Positions 52,885 to 62,505 of a stretch of DNA of 64,000 nucleotides are shown here, one piece after another (within the stretch, counting starts at the first letter, position 1; every line of letters begins with the position of its first letter). Made by a program: the position numbers and the translations under genes. Source of the DNA: Rhodobacteraceae bacterium (ex Bugula neritina AB1) (GTDB taxonomy: Bacteria; Pseudomonadota; Alphaproteobacteria; Rhodobacterales; Rhodobacteraceae); contig MDLF01000085.1 of the NCBI GenBank assembly GCA_001730095.1, positions 32,500 to 96,499 of the forward strand, given 5' to 3'. The notes below the pieces were generated by a model. That model was not told the DNA's origin. It did no database searches and saw nothing but the letters and a program-made list of their open reading frames with translations.

Positions 52885-54897
52885 ATGCGCCTGGATTCAG
52901 GTTCTCATGAAGCCGGGCGGGCACCGTCCCGGCTTTTTGTCTATAACGGCGGATTTCTGACCCAGCGCCGGGTTCGGCGGATTTTGGAACTTTCCGGTTA
53001 CAGCATCCGACTGGGCCTGCCGCAGCCGGAGGATTTGGTGGGGATCTGGGGGGCCTCTCCCACAGCACACCGCGGCCGCTCCATCGCTGGAAAGCGCGGC
53101 TGCGGCTTGCTTCGAGTCGAAGATGCCTTTTTGCGCTCGCTTCACCCGGGCCGTGCCGGAGAACCGCCTGCAGGGCTGATATTGGACCGGGCAGGCGTGC
53201 ATTTCGATGCTGGCAATCCGTCAGAGCTGGAACAGCTGCTGGCGGAGCATCCGCTGGATGATGCACATTTGATGCAAAGGGCGCGCGACGCCATATCCCG
53301 CATCAAGTCCGCGCAGCTCAGCAAATACAACGCCTTTGATCCCGAAGTTCCGGCGCCGGAACCCGGTTATGTGCTGGTGGTGGATCAGGCACGGGACGAC
53401 GCCTCTGTCACTGCGTCGCGCGCGGACCGGGCCAGGTTTCTGGAAATGCTGGCCTTTGCCCAAGAAGAGCACCCCGGTGCCCGGGTGCTGATCAAGACCC
53501 ACCCCGAAACTCTGCGCGGCTTCCGCGCCGGCTATTATGACGTCAATGACGCGCAGGGGCGGGTTCAGCTGTTTTCTGACAATGTCTCCCCCTGGAGCCT
53601 TCTGGACGGGGCTGTCGGCGTTTACACGGTTTCCTCCCAATTGGGCTTCGAGGCGATTCTTGCGGGACATAAACCCCGGATCTTTGGGCAGCCGTTTTAC
53701 GCAGGCTGGGGCCTGAGCATCGACGATGCCCCCCCACCCCGGCGTCAGCGCCGGCTGACCAGAGCGCAGCTGTTTGCAGCGGCAATGATCCTCTTACCCA
53801 AATGGTACGACCCGTTCCGGGATGACCTGTGCCCATTGGAAACGGTTCTGGACAATCTGGAGGCCAGCGCGCGCGCGTGGCGGCAGGACCATCAAGGCTG
53901 GGTTGCCTCGGGCATGAGACTGTGGAAGCGCAAGCCGCTGCAAACGTTCTTTGGGTCCGAAAAGCGGATGCTGTTTGCAGAAGACCCTGCCAAAGCACAG
54001 AGCCGCGGCCGCAGACACATGGTCTGGGCCGGCAAAGCCACAGAGCGCCACGCCGACGCGGTACGCATCGAAGATGGTTTTTTGCGCTCACGCGGTCTTG
54101 GGGCTGAACTGGTGCCGCCGCTCTCATTGGTGGCAGACAGGCAAGGCATCTATTATGATCCCCGCCAACCATCGGACCTTGATGTGCTGATTGCCCGCCG
54201 TCAGGAGATGACCCAGACAGAAGCGCTGCGGGCGGAACGCCTGGTGCAGTCGCTGATCCGCGATGGCGTTTCGAAATACAATCTTGGCGGCACGGTCCCT
54301 GCCCTGCCAGAAGGCCACCGCATCCTGGTGCCCGGCCAAGTGGAAGACGACGCTTCAATCCTTTGCGGCTCTGCGACAGTCCGGACCAACCTGGACTTGC
54401 TGCAAGCGGCCCGAAAGGCAAACCCCGGCGCGGTGATTGTTTACAAACCCCACCCGGACGTGGAAGCAGGCCTGCGCCAAGGCCAAGTTGCGGCGGCGGG
54501 GCTGGCCGACGTGGTCGCCAGCCAGACAGACCCGATGGCGCTGCTGGACCAGGTGCAGGAAGTATGGACAATGACCTCTCTGCTGGGGTTCGAGGCCCTG
54601 CTGCGCGGTGTGAAAGTCACAACACTCGGCACCCCGTTTTATGCAGGCTGGGGGCTGACCACCGACCTGGCCCCTGCGCCATCCTGGCGCCAGCCGCTGG
54701 TTTCGCTTTTGGGGCTGGCTCATGCAGCGCTGATCGATTACCCGCGCTATTTCGATCCAGTGACCGGCCGACCATGCCCGCCGGAAGTGGCGGTCATGCG
54801 TCTGCGCGAGGGCAGCCTGCCCCATCCCGGCCTTGGCAACCGGCTGCTGTCCAAACTTCAGGGACTGTTTGCCACGCATGCCCATCTGTGGCGCTGA
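52885..54897 (+). CDS. kpsC: Capsular polysaccharide Kdo transferase KpsC
   Basis: A 670-residue protein made of two related halves (VEDAFLRSL...AGVHFDAGNPSEL at about residue 75 and IEDGFLRSRG...QGIYYDPRQPSDL at about 395), as in KpsC, where each half is a beta-Kdo transferase. Each has the SQLGFEAIL/SLLGFEALL and GxPFYAGWGL motifs. It extends the poly-Kdo linker with KpsS. It starts 6 bases after the export lipoprotein. No kpsMT genes follow. Confidence 0.9.
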   Translation: MRLDSGSHEAGRAPSRLFVYNGGFLTQRRVRRILELSGYSIRLGLPQPEDLVGIWGASPTAHRGRSIAGKRGCGLLRVEDAFLRSLHPGRAGEPPAGLILDRAGVHFDAGNPSELEQLLAEHPLDDAHLMQRARDAISRIKSAQLSKYNAFDPEVPAPEPGYVLVVDQARDDASVTASRADRARFLEMLAFAQEEHPGARVLIKTHPETLRGFRAGYYDVNDAQGRVQLFSDNVSPWSLLDGAVGVYTVSSQLGFEAILAGHKPRIFGQPFYAGWGLSIDDAPPPRRQRRLTRAQLFAAAMILLPKWYDPFRDDLCPLETVLDNLEASARAWRQDHQGWVASGMRLWKRKPLQTFFGSEKRMLFAEDPAKAQSRGRRHMVWAGKATERHADAVRIEDGFLRSRGLGAELVPPLSLVADRQGIYYDPRQPSDLDVLIARRQEMTQTEALRAERLVQSLIRDGVSKYNLGGTVPALPEGHRILVPGQVEDDASILCGSATVRTNLDLLQAARKANPGAVIVYKPHPDVEAGLRQGQVAAAGLADVVASQTDPMALLDQVQEVWTMTSLLGFEALLRGVKVTTLGTPFYAGWGLTTDLAPAPSWRQPLVSLLGLAHAALIDYPRYFDPVTGRPCPPEVAVMRLREGSLPHPGLGNRLLSKLQGLFATHAHLWR

Positions 54898-55043
54898 CTG
54901 CAGCGGGACATCTTCTGTGCCGACCGGATGTGGAGGCCCAAGGCGGGTCAGTTCCGCTGGAACATGCCCCAAGGGAACAAAGGCAGTCCTGATACGTCAG
55001 CGGCGCACACGCGCGCCTGCGCCGTTCAACCAAGCAAGATGGA

Positions 55044-56141
55044 TCAGCGCAATGCGCGGGTCCAGCGGTGCAGGATATCCTTGCCAAGCGGACGTGCCTC
55101 GACCAGTTCGAACCGCGGCGCCTCCTCCAGCCGACCGATGCCTAGCGCGCCGATCGCTGGCAACCCTTCAGCCCCGATGCCCAAGCCCGCAGTAACGCCG
55201 ACGAGTTCATCCACCAGGTCAAAGGCCAGCAGCGAGGCCGCCAGTGCGCTTCCGCCTTCGCAGAATATCCGGGTAAGCCCCGCGGCGCCAAGCTGCTGCA
55301 GGATATCACCGGCGTCCAGCTGCACACCATGCGACGCGCAAGGGATCAGTTTGGCCCCCAAGCCTTCCCAAGCTTGAATGCGCTCTTGATCGGCACCATG
55401 GCCATGGCAAAGCCAGACTGGAATTTCCGTGGCCGTGCGGGCCAGCTGTCCCATCAGCGGCAGATCCAAGTGGCGGGAAATGACCACCCGCACCGGTTGA
55501 TGCTCCACGCCCAGATCGCGAACCGTCAGCGAAGGATCATCCGCCCGCGCAGTACCACCGCCCACCATCACGGCATCATGGCGTGCACGCATCGCATGCA
55601 CCGCACGGCGCGCTTCCGGACCGGTTATCCACTTGCTTTGGCCCGACCCGGTGGCAATGCGCCCGTCAAAACTGCTGGCCAGCTTCAGGGTCACCAGCGG
55701 GCGACCCTGTTCCGTCTTCAGCAAAAATCCGGCATGGTCACGGGCCGCCTGCGCGCCCCAGATCCCCGTGTCCACCTTGATGCCCGCATCCCGCAGCATC
55801 CGCAAACCCTGGCCTGAAACGCGCGGATCACTATCCCCGATTGCGACCACAACCCGCGCCACACCCGCATCAATCAACGCCTGCGAACAGGGCGGCGTTT
55901 TCCCCTGATGGGCGCATGGCTCCAGCGTGACATAGGCAGTGGAACCGCGCGCGGCATCTCCTGCCTGCGCCAGCGCTTCCGTTTCAGCATGTGGGCGGCC
56001 GCCCGGTTTGGTCCAGCCGCGGCCGATAACCCGACCGCCCTGCACGATGACGCAGCCGACTGCCGGGTTTGGCCAGCAATTGCCCTGCCCGCGCCGCCCC
56101 AATGACAACGCCAGCGCCATGTAACGGTGATCTGTGTCCAT
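55044..56141 (-). CDS. ribD: Bifunctional riboflavin deaminase/reductase
   Basis: A 365-residue RibD: N-terminal deaminase with zinc motif GGRPHAETEAL and TLEPCAHQGKTPPCSQAL; C-terminal reductase from about residue 150 (VTLKLASSFDGRIATGSGQSKWITGPEAR). It catalyses steps two and three of riboflavin synthesis. It overlaps nrdR by one base (TAATG). Confidence 0.95.
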   Translation of the reverse strand: MDTDHRYMALALSLGRRGQGNCWPNPAVGCVIVQGGRVIGRGWTKPGGRPHAETEALAQAGDAARGSTAYVTLEPCAHQGKTPPCSQALIDAGVARVVVAIGDSDPRVSGQGLRMLRDAGIKVDTGIWGAQAARDHAGFLLKTEQGRPLVTLKLASSFDGRIATGSGQSKWITGPEARRAVHAMRARHDAVMVGGGTARADDPSLTVRDLGVEHQPVRVVISRHLDLPLMGQLARTATEIPVWLCHGHGADQERIQAWEGLGAKLIPCASHGVQLDAGDILQQLGAAGLTRIFCEGGSALAASLLAFDLVDELVGVTAGLGIGAEGLPAIGALGIGRLEEAPRFELVEARPLGKDILHRWTRALR

Positions 56142-56608
56142 TATTCTTCGGGAGCTTCCGGCGGGCGCAGTTCGTGAACAAAGTCTTCGAAATCATCTGC
56201 CGCCTGGAAATTCTTGTACACACTGGCAAAACGCACATAAGCAACGGTGTCGATCCGTGCCAGCGCCTCCATCACTATCTCGCCGATCTTCTTGGAGGCA
56301 ATGTCCGTCTCTCCCATGCTTTCCAACCGCCTTACGATGCCAGAGATCATCTGGTCGATCCGTTCCGGTTCTATCGGGCGTTTCTGCATGGAAATGCGAA
56401 TCGAGCGTTCCAGCTTGTCGCGGTCAAAATCCTCGCGCTTGCCGTTTGTTTTTATCACCACCAGATCACGCAACTGCACCCGTTCATAGGTGGTAAAGCG
56501 GCCGCCGCAAGCCGGGCAAAACCGACGACGCCGGATCGAAACATGATCCTCGGCGGGGCGTGAATCCTTGACCTGAGTGTCGATATTTCCGCAAAATGGG
56601 CAGCGCAT
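56141..56608 (-). CDS. nrdR: Transcriptional repressor NrdR
   Basis: A 155-residue regulator with N-terminal zinc ribbon (CPFCGN and [13 protein letters not shown]) and an ATP-cone domain ([20 protein letters not shown]). It represses ribonucleotide reductase genes in response to dATP/ATP. It begins a two-gene unit with ribD. Confidence 0.95.
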   Translation of the reverse strand: MRCPFCGNIDTQVKDSRPAEDHVSIRRRRFCPACGGRFTTYERVQLRDLVVIKTNGKREDFDRDKLERSIRISMQKRPIEPERIDQMISGIVRRLESMGETDIASKKIGEIVMEALARIDTVAYVRFASVYKNFQAADDFEDFVHELRPPEAPEE

Positions 56609-56730
56609 CCGCCTGCTCCCTCAATCCTGTCAGCCTGTTTATTGTGCCGGAGTTTCTCCGGTTATCCACAACTATAGGCCACCCTCCAGAATTTGGGTAG
56701 GGGGCATTTTTCGCCGCAAGATAATGAGGT

Positions 56731-57147
56731 TCAGGCCAGATGTGCCGCCACCTGCCGCTGGTGCGGTGCGTCGCGGTGCTCAAACAGGTAGATGCCTTGC
56801 CAGGTCCCCAAGGCCAGGTTGCCGCGGCGGACCGGGATGGACAGGCTCACTGGCATTATGGCCGCCTTGATATGCGCTGGCATGTCGTCCGGCCCCTCAT
56901 AGGTATGGCGCAGATAGGCCATCGATGGATGCGAGGACGGCGGCACGAGGCGCGAAAAGAATGCCCGCAAGTCTTCCTGCACTTCCGGATCCGCATTCTC
57001 CTGTATCAGCAGCGAACAGGACGTGTGGCGGACAAAGAGCGTCAGAAGCCCGTCCTGAATGCCGCTGTCGGCCACCCAGGCCTGCACGTCACGGGTAAAC
57101 TCGACAAGCCCCTGCCCGCGTGTCGGAATGCTGAAATCATGCTGCAT
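56731..57147 (-). CDS. yjbQ: YjbQ family protein
   Basis: A 138-residue UPF0047/YjbQ domain protein, with GLLTLFVRHTSCSLLIQENADP and LGTWQGIYLFEHRDAPHQRQV near the C-terminus. Members have been described as having weak thiamine-phosphate synthase activity. Single gene. Confidence 0.88.
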   Translation of the reverse strand: MQHDFSIPTRGQGLVEFTRDVQAWVADSGIQDGLLTLFVRHTSCSLLIQENADPEVQEDLRAFFSRLVPPSSHPSMAYLRHTYEGPDDMPAHIKAAIMPVSLSIPVRRGNLALGTWQGIYLFEHRDAPHQRQVAAHLA

Positions 57148-57206
57148 ACAGGCTTTCTGGCGGATGCAGTCTTTTCACGCAACCCGACAACCGCAACGGC
57201 TGCGTG

Positions 57207-57631
57207 TCATGGCAGCCAGCGGTCCCGTCCGGGCAGCCGGTCATAGCAGTAATTTTGTGCCGAAGTTACCCGCAGGCTGTCACCCGCCTCGCGGATATTC
57301 AGGGAGAGGCTACCGGACCGGTCCGGAACCCCCGGCGGCAGACCAAAGGCAAACTGCACCGCCTTGCGTCCGGGCCGGCCTACGGACGGCCCCTCGCCGC
57401 GCCAGACGTAAATCCGCTGGTTTACCGGCGCCCGCAGCTGGCGAATGGCGAAATCGGCGATGCTGCACCAGTAATCCTGTGCGCCGGAACGGCTCCGGGC
57501 CACCACTTCCCAAACGCCTTCCGAGACTGGCAGCACTTCATTCCGGTTGATCGCACGCCAGGCGGATGCAGGCACAGGCGCCACCAAAATCGCGACCAAC
57601 ACCGCTGACAGCCACGGTTTTTGCCAGTCAT
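57207..57631 (-). pseudogene. Secreted hypothetical protein, frameshifted in its signal peptide
   Basis: The body of the protein (frame ending at 57207) is open back to a GTG at 57602, but a far better start, ATG 57631 with AGGAGG five bases upstream, is in another frame. Adding one A to the five-A run (57618-57622) joins them and gives a clean signal peptide, MTGKKPWLSAVLVAILVAP, and a 141-residue product. The protein is paralogous to the next gene (DYWC near the middle, C-terminal YC, RPGRKAVQFAF). Function unknown; the break may be real or a sequencing error. Confidence 0.7.
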
Positions 57632-57828
57632 CTCAACCTCCTACACCGCTGCCGTGGGCGCTTTGCGGACCAATAGCATTGCACGGGTCCCCAAACGGCG
57701 AAAAACAACAATCCAAAGCCCCCCCAGGGCCTTCATTCTATCATCAGCGCAAGGTCTGTTAACAGACCTGTTTCCGCCCGCCCGGAAAGCCGAGCCCAAA
57801 TGCCCCCCTTCTCGCGTTGAAACAGCGG

Positions 57829-58236
57829 CTAGAGAGCAGGCCCCTGCACGCAATAGCCGTGCCCCTGCTGCACCGACAAGCTCTCTCCGGGTTGGAAGCC
57901 CAGTGACAGCCAGCCTGTTTTCGGCGGCACCCCAGCCTGTTCCGGATGCAGAGTGAATTGCACAGAGGAGCGACGCCCCGTGGTAACGCTGACATCCCGG
58001 CCGCGCACCACATAGTATCGGTCAGTCCAACTCGCCCCAAGAACCCGGCGGGCGTACTGCGCCGCAGCACACCAATAGTCCCAAGTGCCGCCGGACCGGC
58101 CCGGCACCACCTCATAAACGATATCATTCACGGGCAGAACCCGCACACCGCGGTTGGCCAGAAATGTCCCTGCAGAAACGGGAATGGCAGTGGCCATGGA
58201 ACAGGCCAGCACAGCGGCGGTAATGAGGTTTTTCAT
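57829..58236 (-). CDS. Secreted hypothetical protein, intact paralog
   Basis: A 135-residue protein with a signal peptide (AAVLACSMATAIPVSAG) and mature domain WDYWCAAAQYARRVLGASW...TGRRSSVQFTL...GYCVQG. Two conserved cysteines (in YWC and GYC), shared with the paralog at 57207, could form a disulfide. Family unknown to me. Both copies lie in tandem on the minus strand, about 200 bases apart. Confidence 0.75.
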   Translation of the reverse strand: MKNLITAAVLACSMATAIPVSAGTFLANRGVRVLPVNDIVYEVVPGRSGGTWDYWCAAAQYARRVLGASWTDRYYVVRGRDVSVTTGRRSSVQFTLHPEQAGVPPKTGWLSLGFQPGESLSVQQGHGYCVQGPAL

Positions 58237-58356
58237 CCAAAAATATCCCTTGGTTCACATCAACATAGGGATTGCCAACCATAGCTCCAAGAGGGGACTG
58301 CCGCCCGGGCCGCGACCTCTCGCAGATGTGTGCGGGCCCGGTCAGGCGTGCACTGG

Positions 58357-58653
58357 TCAGGCGCGGACAGGAAAGGGAATGATCTCTGCACTTTCGTTCT
58401 GCTGGCCCAGGATCTCTTCCAGAATGGCCAGCACTGCCGCATCCGGCTCGCTGCCGTTTTCCGGGTGAAACTTGGCGCGGGCCTTCCGGCGCAGCATGTC
58501 TCTGGTGCGGGTGCTGCTCATCTGTTTCAGCGTATCGCCCTGACCGGCCAACATCTCCACCATGAACTGGTTGGCGCTCACCAGATCATTCAGCGATTTG
58601 AGTTTAAGCTGCAGCGCATCCAGCGCCCCGTTCAGATCGGTATATGCAGACAT
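58357..58653 (-). CDS. Hypothetical protein, helical
   Basis: A 98-residue protein starting at ATG 58653 with GGGGGGAGGAC upstream. Helical sequence (LDALQLKLKSLNDLVSANQF, SSTRTRDMLRRKARAKFH) and C-terminus AEIIPFPVRA. Not recognised. Longer in-frame extensions lack a ribosome site. Confidence 0.65.
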   Translation of the reverse strand: MSAYTDLNGALDALQLKLKSLNDLVSANQFMVEMLAGQGDTLKQMSSTRTRDMLRRKARAKFHPENGSEPDAAVLAILEEILGQQNESAEIIPFPVRA

Positions 58654-58735
58654 GTCCTCCCCCCGGAAGTTCGATGCAGATACGAAAAATCTACGACAAG
58701 CAACGCCGCCCGGCAATGTCAGGGTTAGCAATTGG

Positions 58736-59281
58736 TTAACGCCTGAGATCCAGATCAGGCAGAGCAATGTGACCACTGTAACGCACCAGAAGACCGATCC
58801 CTGGCAAGCTGGCAGAAATGTCAAAACCCAGGTGCCCCTGCGGCGTTTCAAATTCCATGGCCGCGCTTTCCGGGCAAAGCGCTGTTGGCAGCGGCAGCCC
58901 GAACAGGCGGGCCTTTTCCACTGAAACCAGCAATGCGTCCTGCTGCACCTGGATTGACAGCTCCAGCTCGACCGGGCCGAAACGCTCCAGCGCCCGTCCT
59001 TTGCGCGCATCAAAACGCAGATGGGACCGGGTCTGATACTTGCCGAACACCCGCCGCCAGATGTGGCCCTCTCCCTGCTGAGCAACATCCAACCGGAACC
59101 GGGTTTGCGCCATTGCAGGCGGAAAGCCTGCGATCCTGGCCAGCAGCCGCGCCCAACGATGACCGCTTTCGACCTGCACAACGCCAAAGCTGCGCTCCGG
59201 CGGCTCCGAGTGAAACCGCATCAGGGCCGGCGGCACCTCAAGGTTCTGTGCTGCGATGATTTCGCCAAAAGCATCCCTCAT
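58736..59281 (-). CDS. DUF4166 domain protein
   Basis: A 181-residue protein resembling DUF4166: QVESGHRWARLLARIAGFP at the N-terminus, WRRVFGKYQTRSHLRF in the middle and a late beta-rich part (LLVRYSGHIAL). The family is associated with membrane or lipid metabolism in oxidoreductase fusions, but its role is not established. It overlaps the DCC protein gene by 4 bases. Confidence 0.75.
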   Translation of the reverse strand: MRDAFGEIIAAQNLEVPPALMRFHSEPPERSFGVVQVESGHRWARLLARIAGFPPAMAQTRFRLDVAQQGEGHIWRRVFGKYQTRSHLRFDARKGRALERFGPVELELSIQVQQDALLVSVEKARLFGLPLPTALCPESAAMEFETPQGHLGFDISASLPGIGLLVRYSGHIALPDLDLRR

Positions 59282-59742
59282 GTGTCATAGCCCCCTTTGG
59301 CAAATCGTGCGCGGATCTCAGGGACAGGGATCATGCAGGCATCAAACCTGCCAAACAGCCGGTAGCGGTTGCGGGCAACGCTGAAGTAGAGCGGATCCTT
59401 CAGCCATAGTGGCAGGAAGCGGCAGACAGACAGCACCGGCCAGGGCCAGGGCAGCGCCCGCATCGCCGCAGCAAAAGCATCCAGCCGCTGATAGGTGCGG
59501 CCATCAACAATTACCAGATTGGTTTCAAATTCATCGGTGGGCAGGCCAAGCTCCCGGTAAAGCTGCTGCCCCAGTGGAGATTGTGCTGTGGCAAAGAAGA
59601 ACCGCCCCGCCCGATCATGGCGCAGCATGAAGCGGAAGAAGCGCGAACACAGAACGCATTCGCCGTCAAAGACGATGAGGTCCTTTGCTTCCCAGGCTTC
59701 ATCCATCTCAATCGACTTTGCCTTTGCACTTTCTGCAATCAT
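59278..59742 (-). CDS. DCC family thiol-disulfide oxidoreductase-like protein
   Basis: A 154-residue DUF393/DCC-family protein. The DxxCxxC-like motif appears as FDGECVLCSRFFRFML near residue 25. The family is predicted to have a thioredoxin-like fold. Start lies before a short lead. It is coupled to the DUF4166 gene by a 4-base overlap. Confidence 0.82.
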   Translation of the reverse strand: MIAESAKAKSIEMDEAWEAKDLIVFDGECVLCSRFFRFMLRHDRAGRFFFATAQSPLGQQLYRELGLPTDEFETNLVIVDGRTYQRLDAFAAAMRALPWPWPVLSVCRFLPLWLKDPLYFSVARNRYRLFGRFDACMIPVPEIRARFAKGGYDT

Positions 59743-59809
59743 CCGGTTGCACCGCCCCTTATCACGTGCGAGATCTCACGCGCAAAATCAACCAATAGGA
59801 GAAAAAGCC

Positions 59810-60334
59810 TTGGCAACTCCCTTTGAAATCATTCTTGGAACAGCCACCTTGGGCATCGCCATTTATGTCGCATTCCAAACCCAACGCATAGCTAAATCCG
59901 CAGATACCCTCAGCGCAGCTTCCAACAACATTTCCCACGAGGCAAACAGGATCGAAGCCGAGAAGGTTCTCATTTGCTGGGCACAGCGCGTAGCCAGCAA
60001 TATGTCCCAGGCCACGGCACTGCGTATCGAGGGCGAAAAGACTCTCGCTGAACCGGAATTCTATGAAAGACGTCGCAGCATCCGCACTGAGCTTCTCTCT
60101 TTGCTCGCTGAAGGGCAAATTATCCTGCAACGCAACGAATCCAATGTGCTTAAACTGATGAGCGAGATGGACAAGTTTCTAAAATCCAAAGATCTAAAGC
60201 CGCCTCAAGAGGGCGACTACGAAGCAGTCCGGCGTCCGCAGGTTCACAATCTACGCCGGATCCAATCAGCTTTTGTCGATGAAATGCAGAATCTCGTAAA
60301 CACCCACTGGCTACACGGAGCCGTGGCCGGATAA
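59810..60334 (+). CDS. Hypothetical membrane-anchored protein
   Basis: A 174-residue protein from TTG 59810 (GGAG nine bases upstream). One N-terminal membrane helix (FEIILGTATLGIAIYVAF), then a helical, probably coiled-coil domain (SADTLSAASNNISHEANRIEAEK...LLAEGQIILQRNESNVLKLM). Codon and base use are more A+T-rich than neighbours, suggesting recent acquisition. A plus-strand frame further upstream overlaps the DCC gene and is not the start. Function unknown. Confidence 0.68.
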   Translation: MATPFEIILGTATLGIAIYVAFQTQRIAKSADTLSAASNNISHEANRIEAEKVLICWAQRVASNMSQATALRIEGEKTLAEPEFYERRRSIRTELLSLLAEGQIILQRNESNVLKLMSEMDKFLKSKDLKPPQEGDYEAVRRPQVHNLRRIQSAFVDEMQNLVNTHWLHGAVAG

Positions 60335-60336
60335 GA

Positions 60337-60366
60337 AAAAAAAGAGCGCCTAACGGCGCTCTTTTG
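60337..60366. terminator. Bidirectional terminator between the hypothetical gene and rpoD
   Basis: GAGCGCC/GGCGCTC stem with TAAC loop, flanked by A run on one side and T run on the other, so it can stop transcription from both converging genes. Confidence 0.88.
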
Positions 60367-60380
60367 GCTCTCGCTGAACT

Positions 60381-62372
<1,992 letters not shown>

Positions 62373-62401
62373 TCATTGCTCCATATCAGGGGCTGCGGGG
62401 G

Positions 62402-62423
62402 ATGATTCGCTGACGCGAATCAT
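62402..62423. repeat. Perfect nine-base inverted repeat upstream of rpoD
   Basis: ATGATTCGC and GCGAATCAT flank TGAC, 30 bases upstream of the rpoD start, between dnaG and rpoD. It could be a hairpin in the rpoD leader or an operator. No T run follows on the minus strand. Confidence 0.6.
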
Positions 62424-62505
62424 TAGCGCGATCTTCTGATTCGTCACCCCGTTTACCCAATTTTCCTGTGCTCTTCCTTAGCAAAACGCAGAATCACCCT
62501 GCATG

